Below the pieces are notes generated by a model that saw only the letters and a list, made by a program, of their open reading frames with translations, made no database searches and was not told the DNA's origin. This document shows positions 1 to 6,296 of a stretch of 23,840 nucleotides of DNA, piece by piece. A program made the position numbers and the translations under genes. The stretch covers positions 1 to 23,840 of the forward strand of contig JAEWPN010000081.1 of NCBI GenBank assembly GCA_023399455.1, given 5' to 3'. The DNA comes from Bacillota bacterium (GTDB lineage: Bacteria; Bacillota; Clostridia; Lachnospirales; Lachnospiraceae). Every line of letters begins with the position of its first letter. Position 1 is the stretch's first letter.

Positions 1-2
1 AG

Positions 3-224
3 GCTGAAACGAAACAGCAGGAATCCACACCGGCTGTTGAAGAACCAAAGCAGGAAGTGCAGCAGGATACCAATTCACTTACCTATGTGTTAAACGTAAA
101 AACAATGAAATTTCATTTGCCGAGCTGCAGTTATTTACCAACTACAAATAGGAGCGATTCAACTCTGAGTCGGGATGAGATTATTGGACAAGGATATGTT
201 CCTTGTAAAAAGTGTAATCCATGA
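3..224 (+). CDS. C-terminal end of a protein with a small Cys-containing tail domain (5' partial)
   Basis: The reading frame is open from the left window edge (third base) to TGA at 222-224, giving 73 residues of a longer protein. The first ~25 residues are Glu/Gln/Thr/Pro-rich (ESTPAVEEPKQEVQQDT) and look like a flexible linker. The rest, starting TYVLNVKTMKFHLPSCSYL and ending GYVPCKKCNP, matches in pattern the small Ada-like metal-binding tail found at the C-terminus of many secreted Firmicutes proteins, such as ComEC-like metallo-beta-lactamase-fold proteins and nucleases. The three cysteines (SCSYL, PCKKC) and one histidine could bind zinc. The catalytic part lies outside the window, so the enzyme class cannot be named. 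The domain resemblance is from memory. Confidence 0.7.
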   Translation, partial: AETKQQESTPAVEEPKQEVQQDTNSLTYVLNVKTMKFHLPSCSYLPTTNRSDSTLSRDEIIGQGYVPCKKCNP

Positions 225-411
225 TAGTTGCATTATAGGAATAATAAATGTTGAAAATAACAAAAATCAAAATATAGAGATTTCGTTTGATCTATAGGGT
301 GTAGAATTTTAAATTTTATATATGGTCTTATATATACATGCCTTACAGATTTGCTTTTTTCTCAATGCTATGTTATGCTTAAGAAAGTTAAATATAAAAG
401 AACCGTCTTTG

Positions 412-468
412 AGAAGGGCTTTTGATATTGCGCTGATTTGCGTACTATGAAAAGCCCTTCTTTTTTAT
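412..468 (+). terminator. Hairpin with T-tract and long loop
   Basis: A perfect 12-bp stem pairs 412-423 (AGAAGGGCTTTT) with 450-461 (AAAAGCCCTTCT), has a 26-nt loop and is followed by TTTTTTAT. It has the shape of an intrinsic terminator, but the loop is much longer than usual. The AT-rich stretch 225-411 before it shows no gene. It may end transcription of the gene finishing at 224, or act as a leader element for the decayed bL25-like gene that begins at 504. Confidence 0.55.
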
Positions 469-503
469 AAGACATCAATTTTTCAACAATAGGATGAGTT
501 AAG

Positions 504-881
504 ATGAATAATATTTTGACACAAAAGCGCGACGCATTATTTGTGGTGTAGGATTGAAGGAATCGCTCTCCGTCCAGATTGATTAGAGTACGGCCAGACA
601 ACTCCTGCGAACCAAGCGCATAGGAAGCAAGGTGAATATCCAGGTAGAAGGAAAAAGTGTCCGGAGTTTTGGAGCAGATGCAGATTCCTCATGCAGCTGA
701 ACCGGAATATCTACTCGATACCGTTACGGTCAATCTTGAGAATATGCCGATTGGGACAATACTTACAATTGGAAATATCCCGGAATTTCAAAGCGATAAA
801 ATCGAACTACAAGCCGATGCAGGTAATATTGTCCTGCGCAACAGTGATAAAAAACGTGTTGATGAGAAAACAGAGCAATAA
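504..881 (+). pseudogene. rplY: Ribosomal protein bL25-like (CTC/general stress type) pseudogene
   Basis: Three blocks in two frames together spell a bL25-like protein. Block 1 starts at ATG 504 (MNNILTQKRDALF), like the usual bL25 start with its KRD motif, and hits TAG at 549-551. Block 2, in another frame, reads KESLSVQID, then TAG at 584-586, then STARQLLRTKRIGSKVNIQV. Block 3 returns to the first frame near 657 (SGVLEQ) and runs through the beta-barrel CTC-type domain (TVTVNLENMPIGTILTIGN) to TAA at 879-881. The join VEGKSV/SGVLEQ corresponds to the family's conserved K-V-x-S-G-V-L-E-Q region. The loop region after block 1 has lost sequence. Intact family members are about 190-200 residues. 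bL25 binds 5S rRNA; an intact copy is presumably elsewhere. The family call is from residue patterns, not a search. Confidence 0.65.
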
Positions 882-903
882 TCTTTTATTCATCACATTT
901 TTA

Positions 904-951
904 AAAAGGACTTCCATATCTGGTTTTCAGGTCAGGATTAGAAGTTCTTTT
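904..951 (+). terminator. Candidate terminator hairpin with long loop
   Basis: AAAAGGACTTC (904-914) pairs with GAAGTTCTTTT (941-951) over 11 bp with one G-U pair, around a 26-nt loop. The right arm ends in T-rich sequence. It sits 22 bases after the bL25-like pseudogene stop, where a terminator is expected. The loop length equals that of the hairpin at 412-461. Confidence 0.4.
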
Positions 952-1004
952 CACACTAGGAAGGAGAGAAAAAGTTTGTATATCCGGATGCATTCAGAGA
1001 GTAT

Positions 1005-1655
1005 TTGGTTTTGAAGGATAAGAATATGCAGCGGCATATGATAGCACAAATCGATAAAAAAGAAGCTGAAATAAATCGATTGCGTCAGGCAAAGCAAACA
1101 GAACGGGAGAGAAAGCAAAAATTACTCAATTTTTCCATAGCGGCCAATTCACACGCTGTTTTTAACATTATACCGGAACAAGTGGAACATGTCTGTAAGA
1201 CATATATAGTTTCGACGGGACAATATTTAAGCGGGGCGTCCAAAGGACAGCCAAGAATTGTAGAGAGACTGAAGCCCAATTCAGTATGCCTGATGACTGA
1301 ACGCAGGCGTGGGCAGACAGAACAAGAACGGCGAATTATAGGTGCATTCATGGTCGGAGAAGATTTCTTTGGTGAGGATGTATATAACGGACTCATTGAA
1401 GGACACCCTAGGTATCGAATGATGGTTCCGTCTGAGGCTCCACTATTGTTTTGGGAATATTTAGATCAGGACACCCTGCCAAGATGGGGAAATACGGCAT
1501 TTAAGTATTGTTCCGGCACTGTAATGAATCGCATACTGTCCGAAATAACACAGTTGGTTGGAAATACAGAACAGAAGGAAGCAGCACTTGAGTTTTATCA
1601 GTATTTTTGTAAAATGAATTGTCTTTCCCCTCTTATGGAAATCAACATACTATGA
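1005..1655 (+). CDS. Conserved unknown protein, start uncertain or damaged
   Basis: The frame encodes 216 residues from a TTG at 1005. The N-terminus is a charged helix (KEAEINRLRQAKQTERERKQ, ~20-40). The core follows, with the segments VSTGQYLSGASKGQPR and RRIIGAFMVGEDFFGEDVYN (about 70-130) and LLFWEYL (about 150). I recall similar uncharacterised proteins in Lachnospiraceae but cannot name a function. The G-x-F-x-V pattern after a run of basic residues is loosely PUA/EVE-like, which is only a guess. The start is doubtful: in-frame sequence with the same coding character (KKFVYPDAFREY) continues upstream to a stop at 957-959, and a good ribosome site (AAGGAGAG, 961-968) precedes AAAAAGTTT rather than ATG. 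The original start codon near 969-975 may have been lost, so the gene may be weakly translated or dying. Confidence 0.6.
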   Translation: MVLKDKNMQRHMIAQIDKKEAEINRLRQAKQTERERKQKLLNFSIAANSHAVFNIIPEQVEHVCKTYIVSTGQYLSGASKGQPRIVERLKPNSVCLMTERRRGQTEQERRIIGAFMVGEDFFGEDVYNGLIEGHPRYRMMVPSEAPLLFWEYLDQDTLPRWGNTAFKYCSGTVMNRILSEITQLVGNTEQKEAALEFYQYFCKMNCLSPLMEINIL

Positions 1656-1691
1656 AGTGGCGGCTGACGTCTCTCTATGGGCAGTTAGTAT

Positions 1692-1775
1692 ATGTGTGGC
1701 AGGTATTATGTGGATGATGAGACGGCAAAAGAGATTGAAAAGATTGTGAAGGCAAGGAAAATCATGTATAATTAA
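1692..1775 (+). pseudogene. SRAP (YedK/HMCES-type) gene stub, N-terminal 27 codons
   Basis: ATG at 1692 begins MCGRYYVDDETAKEIEKIV and the frame stops at TAA 1773-1775 after 27 codons. The MCGRY start with catalytic Cys2 is the hallmark of the SRAP family, which crosslinks to abasic sites in single-stranded DNA. The following V-D-D-E-T-A-x-E-I is typical of clostridial members. Family members are about 200-240 residues, so about 90% is missing. Later SRAP motifs (Asn near 75, the Glu and the C-terminal His) are not seen in the next 300 bases. The family call is strong for so short a piece because Cys2 and its context are so conserved. It is most likely a deletion remnant. Confidence 0.7.
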
Positions 1776-1777
1776 TC

Positions 1778-1954
1778 TTAAAGCATCGCTAAACAGAGAT
1801 TTTTTGAGCATTCATATACGCCCTGTCGCTGCTGAAATCGGACTGTCCTTTGCGACTTTCCCTGCCGCAAATTCGTGTGCCAAGGGTCAAGTTCCTTTGG
1901 AATCCCCACAACAAAACAGATTTTCGGTTTTACATGTGGACATGAGCTGTCCAT
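1778..1954 (-). CDS. Possible small reverse-strand ORF, 58 aa, unknown
   Basis: On the minus strand an ATG at 1954 opens a 58-residue frame ending at 1778. It contains KPKICFVVGIPKELDPWHTN followed by an Arg/Gln-rich stretch (RQGKSQRTVRFQQRQG). The segment is more GC-rich than its surroundings and lies in an otherwise gene-free gap (1776-2061). No ribosome binding site of note precedes the ATG, which has TAATAAAA upstream. I have an impression of having seen this sequence near other clostridial mobile DNA but cannot support a function. It may be a repeat or remnant rather than a gene. Confidence 0.22.
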   Translation of the reverse strand: MDSSCPHVKPKICFVVGIPKELDPWHTNLRQGKSQRTVRFQQRQGVYECSKNLCLAML

Positions 1955-2061
1955 TTTTATTATATAAATCCAAATCAGTGTAAAAGAAGTTAATGAGATA
2001 TTGAAATAGAGGAAAGTCTGGATTTAATGTGCCTATATAAAACTATTGGAGGAAAAAAATA

Positions 2062-2721
2062 TTGAAAGAGAAAAAAGTTATTTGGGATTACTTATGGTAT
2101 GCTTTATATGCATTTGCCGGTTTAGGAATAGAATTATTACTGATAGTCTTGTTAGAACCAATATTATTTGGCGGGGTGAGCAGCAGTGATTATACATCCT
2201 TACAACGGATAATTCATTGGATTCTTACAATAATATGTTGGGGCGTTATATCGTTTTCTCTTATTAAATGTTCAAAGAAAAAGTTGGATTTTGACGTTAT
2301 ATTGGCAGAAAAACCTACTAGAAATGGGATCATTATAAGTATACTATTGACTATTGCTTGTATTGTGATCAATGCATTTGATTGGGGAGTCCTAAAAGTG
2401 GTTGCAGAATTTCAGAGTAAAGGATTATTGCTATTTTTGTTTCAGTATGTTTATTATTTATTTGAGGTAGTATTGGTGGTTCTAATTCTTGCGTTTGGTC
2501 AAAAATTTGGTGAAGTTTTGACGGGTAAGATAAGATTAATTCCGTGGGGAGGTATTATTTTATGCATTACATGGGGTGCAATACATATTCTGTCACAAGG
2601 AAGTCTTCATGTTGGGATAGTAGTTATGACATTTTCATTGATTTATGGTGTGATATATTTACTGTTGGATCGTAATTTTAAGTACTCTTATATACTTATA
2701 GCGTTAGCTTTTATGGTGTAG
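2062..2721 (+). CDS. Integral membrane protein, CPBP-like
   Basis: This 219-residue, very hydrophobic protein has about six membrane segments (roughly 10-35, 48-66, 89-107, 121-146, 155-178, 182-200). The TTG start at 2062 is chosen because TGGAGG (2047-2052) lies 9 bases upstream. The layout and the C-terminal segment WGAIHILSQGSLHVGI resemble CPBP/Abi membrane proteases. In those, motif 1 is EExxxR and motif 2 contains a His. Here the expected EE pair is replaced by QKFGE in LILAFGQKFGEVL, so the protein may be an inactive or divergent member. It is the first gene after the decay zone and is transcribed alone. Some CPBP proteins protect against bacteriocins; that role is only a possibility here. 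Confidence 0.6.
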   Translation: MKEKKVIWDYLWYALYAFAGLGIELLLIVLLEPILFGGVSSSDYTSLQRIIHWILTIICWGVISFSLIKCSKKKLDFDVILAEKPTRNGIIISILLTIACIVINAFDWGVLKVVAEFQSKGLLLFLFQYVYYLFEVVLVVLILAFGQKFGEVLTGKIRLIPWGGIILCITWGAIHILSQGSLHVGIVVMTFSLIYGVIYLLLDRNFKYSYILIALAFMV

Positions 2722-2729
2722 TAATTAGA

Positions 2730-2758
2730 TTTACTATCTCAATTGTGTGCTGTATTAT
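2730..2758 (+). promoter_or_regulatory. Sigma-A-type promoter for the HExxH gene
   Basis: TTTACT (2730-2735) and TATTAT (2753-2758) are separated by exactly 17 bases and sit 26 bases before the start codon at 2785. This suggests the HExxH gene is transcribed separately from the membrane protein gene ending at 2721. Confidence 0.5.
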
Positions 2759-2784
2759 AAACATAACAATATGGGAGGAAAAAT

Positions 2785-3756
2785 ATGGATATCAAAAAAT
2801 TCTATTCAAAGTGCTTTCAGGGAAATGTTCTTGAAGCCATTAATTATTTGGAGTCTTTTGAAAACAATAATGAAGATATTCTTGAATTGAAACAAAAGTA
2901 TTTACATAGATTTATAACTCAAGATGAAGTTCTCAAAATAGACTCAGAAGACCCTTGGATTGAAGAAGTCTTGAAGTGTTATTATAAATACTATATATCT
3001 GTATTAACGAATCATGATGTACAAGAGTGCGAAAAACAGCTGATTGTCGGTTTGGCAAAGACTTTTATGATGAATGAGTACAAAGATTTAGATGAAATTG
3101 AAGCAAGATTGGAGAGTATCTTTGGAGAAAAAGGTTATTGCTTTTTAGGCGGCAAAACATCACCTTATAGAGGCCCTTATATCTGGAAAACAACAAATAA
3201 AGAAGACTTTTTAGTGGAATTACCATGTGGTATCCAAAAGGTAACGGTGTTTTTTATTTCCGAGTTTATAATGTTGAGTTGGTTGCATTTTGCAACTTTT
3301 GGAAAGCATCACACAGGTGGCTGGGCGAAAGAAGAAGGGATTTATTATGTGAATGCTGACAATAAGAAAATAGACACACATTCTGCTGATTTTCAGGTTT
3401 GGTTTCTGAAACATGAGGCTCAGCATCTAAGTGATTATGCCAAGTATCCAAATCTGGATGGGTCAGGATTAGAATATCGAGCAAAACTTGTAGAGCTAAT
3501 TTACCATCCTGATACTTTTAACAAATTAGAAACTTATATTAATCAATCAAAAAATGATAACTCCCTGGCACATCCATATGCAGCATTCCTGATTATCAAT
3601 GGCCTGTCAAATATACTTTTCGGCAAAGAATTTGTCGGAGACTTAGAAAAATGGAACGCCTTTGATTCAAGTTCGATTTCTAAGGAAGCATTGAATTTAT
3701 TTATGGAAAATGAACGGGTTTTAAGTGGCGAAAACTGTGAAACCAGAGTTGATTAA
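2785..3756 (+). CDS. Unknown protein with HExxH zinc-metallopeptidase signature
   Basis: The 323-residue protein starts at ATG 2785 behind GGGAGGA (2772-2778). No signal peptide is visible, so it is probably cytoplasmic. The N-terminal ~100 residues are acidic and look helical, possibly repeat-like (ESFENNNEDILELKQKYL). The central part includes a hydrophobic stretch (~154-172). The clearest motif is KHEAQHLSD, giving His210-Glu211-x-x-His214. A conserved-looking Glu230 sits in a following helix (GLEYRAKLVEL), the arrangement of a gluzincin-type zinc site. I do not recognise the whole protein as a named family. It has its own promoter and is followed by a 72-base gap. The protease function is inferred from the motif alone, and its substrate is unknown. 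Confidence 0.65.
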   Translation: MDIKKFYSKCFQGNVLEAINYLESFENNNEDILELKQKYLHRFITQDEVLKIDSEDPWIEEVLKCYYKYYISVLTNHDVQECEKQLIVGLAKTFMMNEYKDLDEIEARLESIFGEKGYCFLGGKTSPYRGPYIWKTTNKEDFLVELPCGIQKVTVFFISEFIMLSWLHFATFGKHHTGGWAKEEGIYYVNADNKKIDTHSADFQVWFLKHEAQHLSDYAKYPNLDGSGLEYRAKLVELIYHPDTFNKLETYINQSKNDNSLAHPYAAFLIINGLSNILFGKEFVGDLEKWNAFDSSSISKEALNLFMENERVLSGENCETRVD

Positions 3757-3837
3757 TGGACACTTGGACGGTAATATCAGCAGTGAACTTGCGATTAGGT
3801 TCTGAATCAAATTTATATAATCAAAGGGGTGAGCAAA

Positions 3838-4635
3838 GTGGAAATAATAGATACGCATACTCACATTGGGCAATTTGGGCAATGGAACTGTTCGTGTGAA
3901 ACCTTAATGACCTGTATGAGAAAGTTTGGAGTAAGTCAAGGAATTGTATCAACTATAAGCGGAAATGAATATGATTATGAGCTAAATTTAGTGAATTCAG
4001 ATAAAGGCCAAATAAGAATCAATCATGATATGCTGCAAGAGATAAAAAAATATAAAGGAAGACTAAAAGCACTATTTTGGATAAGACCTCATTCGGAAGT
4101 GGCAGATAGACAATTAGAAAACTACTTGGAAGTGAATAGAGAATGGTTTGTTGGCTTAAAAGTTCATCCACGATGTTCGAATTTAAAATTTTCAGTTGAA
4201 AATTACCATACATATTTAGAATTATGTAAGAAACTAGCACTACCATTTTGCATCCATACACAGAATGATGGATTTTCAAATATTGAATATGTCTATAATG
4301 TTGCAAAACAATATTCCGATATCAATTTTATTGCAATACATATGGAAATGGGGACAAACCATCAGTGTGCAATGCAATACATAAAAGAATGTTCAAACTT
4401 ATATGGAGATACTACTATGGTAGAAATTGATGATGTAATTAAAGCGATTAGGTGTTGTGGAAGTAAGAAAATTCTTTTTGGCTCTGATGCGGTTGTATTT
4501 GGTGAAGATAGTTATAGAAGGTATGATGATTTTGAAGAAAAGTTAATAAATACGTTTAGCGGAACAGAGATTGAGGATTTATTTTATAATAATGCTAAAC
4601 GAATTTTTAAATATATAGGAGGAAGTTATGAATAG
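3838..4635 (+). CDS. Amidohydrolase-family metal-dependent hydrolase (TIM barrel)
   Basis: This 265-residue protein begins MEIIDTHTHIG. The DTHTH motif at residues 5-9 supplies two metal-binding histidines of the amidohydrolase-2 (TatD/COG2159-like) barrel. Later landmarks are KVHPR (about 110), the strand-end His in CIHTQNDG, AIHMEMG (about 165), and the C-terminal Asp in FGSDAVVFG, which is the usual catalytic aspartate. I chose GTG 3838 because AAAGGGGTG (3823-3831) then serves as the ribosome site at good spacing. An alternative GTG at 3829 lies inside that site. The gene overlaps the next one by 8 bases, so the two are probably translated as a pair. The substrate cannot be told. Relatives act on amide or carboxylate bonds of small molecules. 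Confidence 0.8.
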   Translation: MEIIDTHTHIGQFGQWNCSCETLMTCMRKFGVSQGIVSTISGNEYDYELNLVNSDKGQIRINHDMLQEIKKYKGRLKALFWIRPHSEVADRQLENYLEVNREWFVGLKVHPRCSNLKFSVENYHTYLELCKKLALPFCIHTQNDGFSNIEYVYNVAKQYSDINFIAIHMEMGTNHQCAMQYIKECSNLYGDTTMVEIDDVIKAIRCCGSKKILFGSDAVVFGEDSYRRYDDFEEKLINTFSGTEIEDLFYNNAKRIFKYIGGSYE

Positions 4636-5257
4636 TAAGAAAATCTATCCAAGAACGGGCGATAAAGAAACAGTGTATTTAAAATCTACTATTACAAAAC
4701 CCAATATAATTGTTGGGGATTATACTATGTATAATGATTTTGTAAATGATCCAACACAATTTGAAAAAAATAATATTATATACCATTATCCAGTTAATAA
4801 TGATAAGTTAATTATAGGGAAGTATTGTTCTATAGCATGTGGTGCTAAATTTATGTTTACAGCTGGAAACCATAATATGACCTCACTTTCAACTTATCCA
4901 TTTCCAATATTTTATGAGGATTGGGGATTAAATGGTAGTAATATAATAGATGCATGGAACAATAATGGTGATATCTTAATAGGAAATGACGTTTGGATTG
5001 GTTATGAAGCAGTAATCATGCAAGGAATTCATATAGGGGATGGGGCAATAATAGGAACAAGATCGGTTGTAACAAAGGATGTTCCACCATATACAATTGT
5101 AGGCGGAACACCAGCAAAACAAATTAGAAAACGCTTTTCCGAAGAAGTAATAGCAAAATTAATCAAACTGCAATGGTGGAATTGGGATGATGATATCGTC
5201 CAAAAAAATTTAACCAATATTATGAAGGGAAATGTTAATTTGTTAGGAGGATTATAA
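4628..5257 (+). CDS. Vat/CatB-type xenobiotic O-acetyltransferase
   Basis: This 209-residue protein of the left-handed beta-helix (hexapeptide repeat) acetyltransferase superfamily begins KIYPRTGDKETVYLKSTI and contains DFVNDPTQFEKNN and YHYPVNNDKLIIGKYCSIA. It also has the looped-out segment AGNHNMTSLSTYPFP. His82 there aligns by position with the catalytic His of Vat(D). The hexapeptide core continues with ILIGNDVWIGYEAVIMQG and VGGTPAKQIRKRF. Characterised relatives acetylate streptogramin A (Vat) or chloramphenicol (CatB) using acetyl-CoA. Its length is normal for the family. ATG 4628 lies behind AGGAGGAAG (4618-4626), inside the 3' end of the amidohydrolase gene, so expression is probably coupled. 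Whether it gives resistance cannot be decided from sequence. Confidence 0.88.
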   Translation: MNSKKIYPRTGDKETVYLKSTITKPNIIVGDYTMYNDFVNDPTQFEKNNIIYHYPVNNDKLIIGKYCSIACGAKFMFTAGNHNMTSLSTYPFPIFYEDWGLNGSNIIDAWNNNGDILIGNDVWIGYEAVIMQGIHIGDGAIIGTRSVVTKDVPPYTIVGGTPAKQIRKRFSEEVIAKLIKLQWWNWDDDIVQKNLTNIMKGNVNLLGGL

Positions 5258-5416
5258 TCATAATTTGAATTACATTAGTTCTTTTATAAGTTAGATTTCA
5301 GAAGAGTTCTTCTCTTTTAGATGCTTTTTTTGAGATTATAGATTTTTACAGTTTATGTTTATGAAGCGAAGGAAGATAGAAGTATAAGAACTTTAATTAG
5401 AAAGGGATCCTCACTT

Positions 5417-6229
5417 ATGCTAAAAATTGGAGAATTTGCATCGTTATCTTCTATCAGCATTTATATGCTGCGCCATTATGATAAGATTGGTATGCTCTGT
5501 CCACAGTATGTAGATGTAAACAACGGCTACCGTTATTATAATATTGAACAACTGGTGCAGGCGAATCAAATCGTGTCAATGAAGAATCTGGGATTTGGTT
5601 TAGAAGAAATAAAGAATGCGCTTGCTATGACGCAGGAGGAATTAGAAACACTTTTGAATGAAAAGCTGCAAAGTAAAATACTGGAATCAAAAATACTAAA
5701 ACATCAGATCGATACCTTGGAGAAGACGATTCTGTTACAACAAAATGCTGGGGAATATGCACTTTCCATAGTATTGAAGACAATGCCTGAAATGCATATG
5801 GTAAGCTATCGTGATACCATTTTAGAATTCAGTGAAGAGGGACGCTTATGGGGAGAACTCACGAAAAAGTGTGAGATAAATAATATAGCAGTGAACACAA
5901 ATTCTGTTGCTATGGCAATACAGCATATGATTAGCAGTCAGAAAAATGAAATAGATGTAGAGGTATTACTATCTACGAACAAAGAACAAAAAGCTTGTGG
6001 AAATTTGAAATTCAGGAAATTGCCTGAACGTCAGGTTGCATCCATTATATTCAAAGGAAGCTATTCACAGATTGGAAGAATCAATACATTTGTTGCGAGA
6101 TGGCTGGAAACAAATCATTACGAAATATGTGATAAAGCATTCTCCATCTATTATAATTCCCCGAGGGAAAGTCAGACAGAGGATCAGTTCGTAACAGAGC
6201 TTTGCTTCCCGGTTTGTGAAAAAAAGTAG
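5417..6229 (+). CDS. MerR-family regulator with GyrI-like effector domain
   Basis: This 270-residue protein starts LKIGEFASLSSISIYMLRHY. A winged-helix MerR DNA-binding domain covers about 1-70 (IGEFA..., YYDKIG-type helix, GYRYY at about 38). A coiled-coil dimerisation helix follows (about 75-120), then a C-terminal GyrI-like/AraC-effector-type ligand domain (about 120-270, ending DQFVTELCFPV). The layout is that of BmrR/BltR-type multidrug-sensing activators, which bind hydrophobic or cationic drugs. A weak ribosome site (AAAGGGA, 5401-5407) precedes ATG 5417. A MerR-type promoter begins at the base after its stop codon, so it very likely activates the BtrH-like/GyrI-like pair downstream. 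The ligand is unknown. Confidence 0.88.
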   Translation: MLKIGEFASLSSISIYMLRHYDKIGMLCPQYVDVNNGYRYYNIEQLVQANQIVSMKNLGFGLEEIKNALAMTQEELETLLNEKLQSKILESKILKHQIDTLEKTILLQQNAGEYALSIVLKTMPEMHMVSYRDTILEFSEEGRLWGELTKKCEINNIAVNTNSVAMAIQHMISSQKNEIDVEVLLSTNKEQKACGNLKFRKLPERQVASIIFKGSYSQIGRINTFVARWLETNHYEICDKAFSIYYNSPRESQTEDQFVTELCFPVCEKK

Positions 6230-6260
6230 TTGACTCTCGTATGATACAAGGGTTTATCCT
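6230..6260 (+). promoter_or_regulatory. MerR-type promoter with 19-bp spacer and internal operator
   Basis: TTGACT (6230-6235) and TATCCT (6255-6260) are separated by 19 bases, the over-long spacing that MerR activators correct by twisting DNA. The spacer holds an inverted repeat, CTCGTAT-G-ATACAAG (6236-6250), with one mismatch. The -35 box starts directly after the merR stop codon (6227-6229) and the element lies 30-60 bases upstream of the BtrH-like gene. The combination strongly suggests control of the downstream pair by the upstream MerR. Confidence 0.72.
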
Positions 6261-6296
6261 TTCTTTAGTAAAGAAAATTTGAGAGGATGAATGCTT

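Noticed and set aside
368..601. Reverse-strand 77-codon frame over the first hairpin
   Set aside because: It covers a terminator-like hairpin and the start of the bL25-like pseudogene on the other strand; no ribosome site or motif.
691..1014. Forward 107-codon frame between the bL25-like pseudogene and the next gene
   Set aside because: It is out of frame with the recognisable bL25 sequence and has no ribosome site or family pattern.
3757..3837. Extra coding sequence after the HExxH gene
   Set aside because: A short open stretch in another frame (NGHLDGNISSELAIRF) reads like protein, but it is only 16 residues, has no start or motif, and a frameshift cannot be shown.
5258..5416. Terminator after the Vat-type gene
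   Set aside because: Only a 5-bp stem (AGAAG/CTTCT near 5300) with a later T-run is visible, too weak to list.
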